From Rodentolepis nana (taxonomy: Eukaryota; Platyhelminthes; Cestoda; Cyclophyllidea; Hymenolepididae): DNA of 16,334 bases. The DNA lies in NCBI GenBank assembly GCA_900617975.1, contig UZAE01012201.1, forward strand, positions 1 through 16,334, read 5' to 3'. Under the pieces are notes generated by a model that was not told the DNA's origin, ran no database searches, and saw only the letters and a program-made list of their open reading frames with translations. Positions 9,370-16,334 of this stretch are shown piece after piece. A program made the translations under genes and the position numbers. How positions within the stretch are numbered: position 1 is the stretch's first letter; the number at the start of each line of letters is the position of its first letter.

Positions 9370-9740
9370 CATATTAACATACATATAACAGGCGGGGATA
9401 AATCTGTTACCCTTCTTGTTTTTATCCATGGTGCCAATCAATTTTACGGAAAAATTTCAGATTGTAAATTGAATTTAATCTTTGCTCCAAATCGAATTTA
9501 TATTTATATTTTAAGGTTCCTTTCTACAACAACTGCTGTTGCGATAAAATTTATGTTTAAACTGGTTGCATTTAGGATTACCCATAAATAACGGTTTAAA
9601 TGATAATACACAATTATCGATAGATGCTTTCATGCTTTTGTTACGCACAACTAAATGTAAACAAAGAAGATAATAAATAAATTGTTAAAAGGAAGAAATT
9701 AAATATATTCAATTACTTAGCTTCACGTCAATTTGCGTTT
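9370..9740 (+). repeat. Partial copy of the block start
   Basis: The stretch AACAGGCGGGGATAAATCTG followed by CTTGTTTTTATCCATGGTG (about 9388-9430) is the counterpart of AACAGGC-containing stretches near 670, 10155 and 15490. The later part, with ACGCACAACTAAATGTAAAC and an AATAAATAAATT run, matches 10516-10600. It is therefore a short extra piece of the tandem unit placed directly before block B. Confidence 0.6.
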
Positions 9741-10639
9741 TTGATTGATTATTCTTTATCATCCGAATTTGTACAAATTTAATTTTGTTTACTGCACAAA
9801 CGTTGAGAGGAATTGCTTGCGCCAGCAATGGAAAATTTGCATTTAAGTAATTGCAGGATGTTTATTGAAAGCGGATTGGCTGGGAGTCAACTGTACTCAC
9901 TGCTGAAATTCATCTCTAACACATTCAGCACCGTGGCCGAATATCAAAATCGTCTTTGCAAATACTTTCATGATTTTGATAGCGTTGGTTAAATCCAGAC
10001 ATTTTGAAAATAATGCAAAGAGATCTGGCATAATATCGTTAAAAAACTTTTAATTCTTGATGAAATATAGACAGCACCGTTAGACCAACTTACATAAAAT
10101 CTAATTATTTGGGTTGTTATTTTACATATTTAATGTCTGCACATCAAACTTAACAGGCAGCGGCAAATCTGTTTTCCATTTTAATTTTATTTATATCCAA
10201 GATGACAATCATTTTTATGAAAAAGTTGCATGCTGAAAATTTATGTGGTCCGGAAGTTCTCTCACTGCAAAACTTTTGACGCATTTTGAATTTATACAAC
10301 AATACAATGTTTAGAATTTCTCAAAAATAATCGTTTGTTCAATTTTCTGTTTGACTTTTCTCAGAATTTACGTAACAGATTCGAGCCCATTGATACTCAG
10401 GTTCTTCTGTGCTAAATTTGGGCAGTCAATTGGTATTCATCTGTGGCAAGGTTTAAACAAATATCTTAATTGCCTTAAAGTCTAATAATTATCTAAGATA
10501 CTCTCACTTATTATTATGCGCAACTAAAGAAAATAAATAAATTTACTATAAGGGGAATAAAAATGAAATAATGAATAAATTTTAAATCAATTTACTTTTC
10601 CAATTAATCCGATTTCTTATTTTCTTCCATTTTTAAAAC

Positions 10640-10920
10640 TATACGACCAACAACATGCATATTAGATTTCTAGCATTCATTCATTCAGTGCTCTGACAAA
10701 TGAAAAGCCACATATATGGCAATTTAAACTGTTTGGGGAACAAATGTTGGGCGGAATTAATCGCCAATTTTTAGAATTCTGTAAAATGATTTACAGTTTA
10801 GGAAGCAATCATATTTTCCATAGCATGGATCGCTATGTAACCAATACCTTTTGAAAATATTGTAAATATGTGGCAAAATATCTTGTTAAAAAATTTGGAT
10901 TATTTTTCAGATAAAATAAT
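10640..10920 (+). repeat. Internal duplicate of the block start
   Basis: Within block B, a stretch such as CCAATACCTTTTGAAAATAT followed by GTGGCAAAATATCTTGTTAA resembles CCAGACATTTTGAAAATAAT and CTGGCATAATATCGTTAA at 9995-10045, and CATTCAGTGCTCTGAC resembles CACATTCAGCACCGTGG near 9925. The block start therefore seems to have been duplicated again inside block B, with heavy decay. Confidence 0.45.
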
Positions 10921-11373
10921 TTTTAGATTGACACTTGCAGATGTTTACGATCTTTGTTCCAACATCACTCGGGACCGCGTCACATCATTTCTTTTATTTC
11001 TACTTAAGTGCTCTTTGGGCTATCTGAAGTAAAATGGATATAGATTCAGTGCAAAAAGGGTTTAAACATTTAATTAATCTATTTATTTACGAAATAATGT
11101 AAGCTTATTCAAAATGATTTGATAATATAAATTTATTTGACTTATGGCTATTAGCATTTAAGTAATCTACTGAGACAGAACTAAGTCATTCCAATTACGA
11201 GCTAAACTAAGTAACTGAATCAAAGCTCATGTTTATCACCAAGGGTCCGCATAAATGATATTTTAAAAAAAATCGTTCCAACTGTAGTTGAACAGCACTA
11301 GGCAAAATGTGTAGATGAGTTACAAACATATGAAAGGCTTTCGTGCATAACTATCAGTAATAACAAATATATT

Positions 11374-11482
11374 TACATGGTCATATTAGTTTGAAGTCAA
11401 CTGTCGAGTTATTAACCATTTAGTGGTTTAAGTATACGTTGTGTAGAGTGCACCACGTGGAGGTAGGTCTATTGCGCACCCC
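11374..11482 (-). mobile_element. 5' fragment of the short retroelement
   Basis: The minus strand begins with GGGGTGCGCAATAGACCTAC and the conserved CCACGTGGTGCAC module, and continues to TTGACTTCAAACTAA. The (AAAT)n-tailed 3' two thirds are missing. Loss of the 3' part is not what incomplete reverse transcription gives (that truncates the 5' end), so deletion, recombination or decay is more likely. Confidence 0.65.
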
Positions 11483-12600
11483 ATGTCACCAATATCATTA
11501 TCTGATAAGCATCTGAATTTATTTTCCGCCTTAGGGCTAATCACTGTAGACTTTTCTGGCATCATAAATCGCTGAAATATAATGAAAACGGATAGTTATT
11601 TGCTTACAATTATATTTTGATAATTTTGTTTATTTTGAAAAAATTATCAATTCTTCTGTAGATTCAAAGCGGAATAGAAATGGCACATTCTCAAACCATT
11701 AGTGAATCACATAGAATGCAACATCATAAGATTTGTCTCTCTTCATATAACAATATAAATCCTTTTTTATAGGCCAGGTTGTTTTGCAAAATTAGATTAG
11801 ATTGATTGATTTATGTTACTAATTTGTAAACTTATATTAATTTATTTTCATTGTGTTTTTTTTCAATTCAAGCATAATAGTTGAAAACAATTAAAATGCA
11901 TCCGAAATATTTAAAGATTTCAATTTTTTCGCGATTTTTACTGATAATAAAAAAACTGAATTTCCCAGCAGAATCGATCTTCTACTATTCCGTATTTTGG
12001 TAAATGATCGTTTGGAAGACGACGTGCTCTATAGAAGGCGAGTTTCCAAATAGTAATACTATGATAGCATATTCCATGCATGGATTGTAGAAGATTGGAG
12101 TGAACGCTAAGATTCAAGAGGAACTCAAATATGACATTCGTGGAAGGGGTAGAAAATTTAGGCCGAATGAGTTTAGGACATATGTAGAGCAAAATACCTG
12201 AAGGTATATGACCGTCTTTGCACATGTGCGGACAATTATAATAAATGCGAACTACATTTATCGATGTTATCGGTGCTGATATAAGAAGTTGGACTCACAG
12301 AATATCATATCTTTGGGTAAATGTAGAATAAGCTTTCTAAATTTCCAATCCTCTGATAAAAGACAAGCACATACAACTAAAGTTATATTTCATGGGAATC
12401 TGACCATATCTAGAATGCTGTGGCACAATGGATTCACTAATTGTGATTCCACTTCAAATAACCAAACACATAAACACAGATTTTGACACTTGGGCAATTT
12501 ATAAAACACAATTTTTGTTCATCTCCCTATCATTTCTACACAAGATCATCACTGACAAATTTTGGAGCTAAGTGGGACATGTCATTGCATGCAAACACGT
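11483..12600. other. Duplicated non-coding DNA, no gene seen
   Basis: This is the counterpart of about 2950-3600 in block A (anchors 11698 and 12271). The open frames at 11938-12225 (minus) and 12289-12486 (plus) are not preserved in the other block and are taken as chance. Confidence 0.5.
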
Positions 12601-12619
12601 CAGGATTGGGAGGTGTGGT

Positions 12620-12770
12620 CGTAAAACTCTGAGTGCAGCAACCGTTCAGTCAGTGACCAACCAGTAGCCTTTGTTTGTTTAACCTAATCCACCATGCTGA
12701 TAATGATTAAGCTCCCTGCATGTACACTTTATCCACAATATATTTACTAAATAAACGTGTTTTTTCTATA
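12620..12770. repeat. Three-copy short segment, copy 3
   Basis: Counterpart of 2395-2530 and, more distantly, 8805-8930. CAGTGACCAACCAGTAGCC followed by TTTGTTTGTTTAACCTAATC are the clearest shared runs. Just beyond it, AGCTAGT (12786-12792) and ACTAGCT (12801-12807) form a small inverted repeat. Confidence 0.45.
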
Positions 12771-13120
12771 GCTGAGATATAGCTAAGCTAGTTCTGGGAG
12801 ACTAGCTAGATATCGGAGAATCTGCTCCAGAGATTTCTAAGTTAGTCAATCCGCTAAGTTAACTCACAATTAAAATATTTCATTAATGTTGTTTCGATGG
12901 TTTTGTTATTATCTGCGTAAATTTGATAGCTTTTATATATCAATGACCAAGACATTTGGGCAAATCTAACATTAAAGTATGCAAAAAATTGAATGAAATA
13001 AATGGTTTATGACAAGTTTTCGGCAGTCATTAAAGCGCCATTAAAAATATAAAACGACTTGTTTGAAAGTCTGTCATCATTGGTTTGTAAATTTCAAAAT
13101 GGTTTTTCTGATAACTGTCA

Positions 13121-15025
13121 TTATTTGAGGATCAATTGTATAAATCCAAGAAGAACTGAATAATACAAAGAATGCAAAATTGCTGTGAATAATTTAAAAA
13201 TAGGCAATGAGTAATTTAAAGTGACTGTAAAACATAAATCTTGCCTGTATATATGCATCCAGTTGTGCCTGCTGCTTTGAACATTAATAAATAATTCGAA
13301 GTTAGCATAGTTTTGAAGGAGTGCAAATCAATTTTATTTGAATTGTATAATCGATAACTTGTTAAATATGTGAAGTAACTAATCAATAAATATCAATTAA
13401 AATTTCAGAAGTCTGACTACAATTTTCAAGTTGTTTGTAGTACTCATCTAATAAAAATAATAAACATATAAGGACAAAAAATATCATTTTCTAAAGTCAG
13501 AGTAATTTCATAGAAAGTTGTCAGAGGTGATACAAATAGAGTCTTACCACTACTTGTTGTTGTGGAAATAATGACGCTCTCTGAAAATGTCAAAATCGCA
13601 GTGGTTAACCAAAAATTCTGTAATTAACGAAATTTTCCGATTAAAAATTTAATTTGAATGCATTAAATATTATTGAAAATGGTATTTAATATCCTTAAAA
13701 CTACAATTTTCTGAACAACTTACTTGTTGTCGTAGAAGTTAAAGCATATTCTATTTTAAATCAAAAAGTATATGATTGTCATATAATATGGCACATTATT
13801 GTTATGAAAATGGTAACTCACTTTGGCATTCTACTATATCAATGGACGGGCCTAAAACGTTCAGACGTTTTTTAGCTTGAAAAAATATTCATGAAATGAA
13901 TGAAGTGTTCAAAGGCGACAATACCTTTCCTCATCCAGTAGATAGAAACCCCTATTTTTGACCATTCACCTTCAATAAAAAAATTGGTGCTGTTTTCTAA
14001 TCCATCTCGTTCGTACACATAAGTGTATTCAAGTTGATCCTTTTCTATGTTTACGGCTAGGTTCTCTGTGGGTTCAAGAAATAATGGACTTAAATTGCTT
14101 AAATCTAACTTTCAATATTATTCCACATTTATTACCGCAATTTTTAGGCTCTTCATATACGCTCAAAATCATTCCATGCCAAGTACATTTCAATTCGCTC
14201 TCCTGGTACAAACTGACCTTGAATCGATTATATACAAGTTATTTAAAGTAAATTTTTTCATTACATTTATATAAAAGTTAATTGAGTGCTAATACAACCA
14301 AATCGTACATTGATGTTCACACGGTTAGAATAAAATGAATGTTTTTTTCTTATAGCAAAATATACCCACCTCTGAGTTGGCACTCAATCCTTTCACAGAA
14401 AAGCTAATATTGACAGCACTATTTCCTAATTCATATCTTGCAAACGGAAACGAAGTTTCTGGCATTAATTCACCTAAAATAGATAAAAAATACGCTTTTA
14501 AGTTTTAATGAAAAGAGCGCTATTTATCTTTTGGAAAAAACGATAAATTAAGTGCCTTCTAACCAAGTGCAGCAGGTTTGAATTCACATTTTGGAGCAAA
14601 TGTCACTGTACAATAACGCTCGCTTCCAGCGACAACCAGTGTTTCGAATTCCGTAGCGTTATATAATGTAATATCGACATAATCTAAGAAAAGCAAATGA
14701 TAAGAGGTTTCGAGTGTAAAATGAAATATCTACCAGATTCGACAGTGCAAGGCATCCCAATCACTATGCTTCCCATGATGCAAGCACGATCTCTAATCGA
14801 AATGTATATCTGATCTGCTAAGATGTACTGAAATTGGGAAAAAACATATAGATCCCATAAAAAACATTTTACAAGAAAATTTCCAACATCAAATATTAAA
14901 GGATCTGTTTTCCCACTTGGTTTTGTAACGATTCTTGAACATAGTAAGTCTGGCGATTCGGAAACCTTCTTTCCTAAAAAGGCATTTATTTGCAACATCG
15001 TAAAAATTAAAAGGCTAAGCATCAT
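13121..15025 (-). CDS. Secreted, Thr/Ser-stalked protein, nine exons (family unrecognised)
   Basis: Exons (minus strand): 14873-15025, 14734-14827, 14564-14683, 14370-14473, 13925-14063, 13822-13875, 13724-13750, 13548-13580 and 13121-13155. With GT/AG borders throughout they join into one frame of 252 residues ending at TAA 13123-13121. Introns are 45 to 392 nt. Residues 1-18 (MMLSLLIFTMLQINAFLG) look like a signal peptide. The body is beta-strand-rich, with Cys at 29, 67, 78, 107, 115 and 220 and sequons at Asn91, 144 and 181. Micro-exons of 27 and 33 nt add Thr/Ser repeats (TSTTT, ISTTTSS). The end is hydrophobic (VLLGFIQLIL then Lys), which could be a GPI-attachment signal or membrane tail. 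Introns 2, 3 and 5-8 are phase 1, intron 1 phase 0. Intron 4 is either phase 0 (GAG before GTGGGT) or phase 1 with a donor 4 nt later and an acceptor 2 nt earlier, adding two residues. The start was chosen because it opens the signal peptide; the next Met codon is equally possible. The paralogue at 4060-6245 has the same exon layout but is broken. Function unknown. Confidence 0.75.
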
Positions 15026-15056
15026 TGTTTATTTAGTGTTTTAGAATTTATCTTGG

Positions 15057-15063
15057 TTTTATA
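15057..15063 (-). promoter_or_regulatory. TATA-like box of the nine-exon gene
   Basis: TATAAAA on the minus strand lies 31 bases upstream of the chosen ATG at 15025, which would leave almost no 5' untranslated region if used in the usual way. The broken paralogue keeps an ATATAATAA version at the same place (around 6275-6284). In this AT-rich DNA a chance match is quite possible. Confidence 0.3.
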
Positions 15064-15439
15064 AGTTCCGATTCTTTCCATACCATAGGTCCGTTCCTTT
15101 AATGATGCAATAAATAAACGAATTCTAACTTTTCTATTGGCGGTTGAAAGCACAATGGCTAACTACCTTAATTTAATTCAAGAATTCGATTAAAATTTAT
15201 GCTTTGCGAAGTTATTTTAATTAATTTATAAAAAAGCTTAGTGCTTAGGAACAAGCTTCTGGAGAAAACAATCGAAAATTTTATTCCAAAATTTACAATT
15301 TATTTCAGTTCTCATAACCAAATTATTATGATTGATGTAGCACGACTTTGTTTTCTTTTCAATCCAATGAAAATGGTCTGGAATCGTAATCTAGTCAGAT
15401 TCCAGATATAACCGAGAGTGATATTAAGTTTAAGCAAAC

Positions 15440-15960
15440 TCAAAAGTTTTGATGAGATGTTGACATATCTAATGTCTGCCCATCATCCATAACAGGCGGC
15501 GATAAATCTGTTTTCCTTCTTGTTTATATCCATGGTGACAATCAATTTTGTGGATATGTTTTATGTTCTAAACTGATGAGGCCTGTAAAGTCCACTTCCT
15601 TTAATAACTGATGTAACAATTTAAATTTACATTTTAACGAAAACAATTAGCAAAAAAATACATAGTTTAAATTATAACGAACAATTAAAATGACACTTAA
15701 TATTGTGACCTTCAGTTGTAGATTGCCGCATTAATTCGCCTCGTTGTTTGTTCAGAAATCGCCGTGCAAGATTGTTCCTTACTCAAATTGCTAATAGAAT
15801 TCTGCACAGTCTAAGCGCGTTAAGGTCAAATGGCATATATTATCGATTCGAGCCCATCGATTCTCTGGTTCTTCCATGCAAAAATTAGGCAGTCAGATAT
15901 CCTCATGTATTTTTATACACAGCAGAATGACGACAATGATGAAACAAAATAAATTTAATG
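15440..15960 (+). repeat. Start of a third tandem block
   Basis: TAATGTCTGCCCATCATCC and AACAGGCGGCGATAAATCTG (about 15468-15510), then CTTGTTTATATCCATGGTG, match block starts near 645, 9388 and 10130. AAGCGCGTTAAGGTCAAATG (15813-15832) and TTCGAGCCCATCGATT match 972-1020 of block A almost exactly. The copy is closer to block A than to block B here. Homology fades at about 15930, before a short tandem repeat and a LINE 5' end, so this unit is interrupted or continues outside the window. Confidence 0.7.
15802..15855 (+). ncRNA. tRNA-like segment with A-box and B-box motifs, second copy
   Basis: TGCACAGTCTAAGCGCG (15802-15818) is closer to a tRNA D-arm/A-box than the copy at 961. GATTCGAGCCC (15845-15855) matches the B-box consensus except at one base. 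Conservation of both boxes across two diverged blocks, while intervening bases differ, suggests an inherited tRNA-derived SINE head. No full tRNA fold is evident. Confidence 0.4.
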
Positions 15961-15986
15961 CAAAATAAATAGGTTGTTACATAAAT

Positions 15987-16065
15987 GAAAATTTAAATTC
16001 AATAAGTTGATACATTAGTGAAAATATAAATTCAATAAGTTGTAACATTAGTGAAAATTTAAATT
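15987..16065 (+). repeat. 33-bp tandem repeat
   Basis: Two full units start with GAAAAT at 15987 and 16020, and a third partial unit starts at 16053. The period is exactly 33 bp, with few substitutions between units (for example GATACAT against GTAACAT). The array stops about 10 bp before the 5' end of the LINE-like element. It also explains the repetitive minus-strand frame at 15977-16204, which is not a gene. Confidence 0.8.
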
Positions 16066-16075
16066 GCAAATAAAA

Positions 16076-16334
16076 TGGGATGCCCGATGGACTTACCTCC
16101 ACATGGTGCACCCTGGAAAACCTAACTTCGTACGGCAAAAAAAGTCTATCACTCGCCATTTGATTAGACTTCGGTTTATTATAATTAGCTTGAAACAGGG
16201 CCATATTAGAAATCGCCCTTGTCAGGGCGAATCACACCGTCTTCAGATCCTGCAGTGGAATGCTGGAGGGATGTAACAGGACCAAAAGAACCAAGTCCAC
16301 AAAATCATACAAACCTCAGATGTAAACATTTTCA
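16076..16334 (+). mobile_element. 5' end of a non-LTR (LINE-type) retrotransposon, partial
   Basis: The element starts near 16076 with the same module as the short retroelements, here on the plus strand (ACTTACCTCCACATGGTGCA at 16091-16110, then AAAAAAAGTCTATCACTCG). Downstream, the frame starting with ATG at 16064 reads HRLQILQWNAGGM at 16235-16273. LQWNAGG is the first conserved block of the apurinic endonuclease-like (EEP) domain, with the catalytic-site Asn after Trp, as in Jockey-type and related LINEs. TAA at 16274-16276 then breaks the frame, but the same frame continues as QDQKNQVHKIIQTSDVNIF to the window edge, as expected for the family. So the copy carries a nonsense change at least here. 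Reverse transcriptase would lie beyond the window. Confidence 0.7.

Larger units (their letters stand above)
9815..15190 (+). repeat. Segmental duplication, block B
   Basis: Direct counterpart of block A (anchors given there). It carries the intact gene copy at 13121-15025. It lacks the short retroelement at the 296-611 equivalent and the 1486-1694 coding island, but holds an eroded retroelement fragment at 11374-11482. Immediately after its end, a third block begins near 15440, with only about 250 bp of spacer against about 3 kb between A and the next units. Confidence 0.8.

Noticed and set aside
11938..12225. 95-codon minus-strand open frame
   Set aside because: The duplicated counterpart near 3240-3500 is full of stops and there are no splice borders, so it is not conserved as protein.
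12786..12807. AGCTAGT/ACTAGCT hairpin, considered as a terminator or small RNA
   Set aside because: The stem is only 7 bp with an 8-nt loop, the outer extension needs bulges, and a hairpin terminator has no meaning in this kind of genome.
14047..14274. 75-codon plus-strand open frame
   Set aside because: It is antisense to the start of exon 5 and the intron before it in the nine-exon gene, and the other block gives no support for it.
15977..16204. 75-codon minus-strand open frame with repeated IEF-type peptides
   Set aside because: It is produced by the 33-bp tandem repeat and the antisense of the LINE 5' end.

Overview
The window is AT-rich, intron-containing eukaryotic DNA. No bacterial operons, ribosome-binding sites or CRISPR arrays are visible. 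Coding sequence lies in short exons with GT/AG borders on the minus strand, scattered through non-coding DNA, tandem duplications and non-LTR retroelement pieces. An invertebrate animal is most likely. An arachnid or another arthropod is a guess from the retroelement style. The very short introns (45-50 nt) would also fit other invertebrates, so the lineage stays open.

Layout. Two long homologous blocks run in the same direction: block A (about 1-6440) and block B (about 9815-15190). A third block starts near 15440, and a short partial copy of the block start lies at about 9370-9740. Between A and B is about 3 kb (6440-9370) without a clear counterpart in B; it holds one retroelement and a small coding-like area at 8462-9150.

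Gene content. The best gene is in block B on the minus strand (15025 down to 13121). It has nine exons that join in one open frame of 252 codons plus stop. The predicted product has a signal peptide, a beta-rich body with six cysteines and three N-glycosylation sequons, a Thr/Ser-rich stalk built from two micro-exons, and a short hydrophobic C-terminal tail. I do not recognise the family. Block A carries its paralogue (6245 down to 4060), which is broken at several independent places.

Mobile DNA. Two approximately 315-bp minus-strand copies (296-611 and 7806-8121) of one short retroelement end in an (AAAT)n tail; a fragment lies at 11374-11482. Their 5' module also forms the 5' end of a plus-strand non-LTR retrotransposon that enters the window at about 16076 and begins its endonuclease domain just before the right edge. 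Block B is an almost clean empty site for the insertion in block A.

The rest (for example 1700-2390, 2531-3050, 6440-7790, 8137-8460, 10220-11370, 11483-12600) shows no gene I can support.
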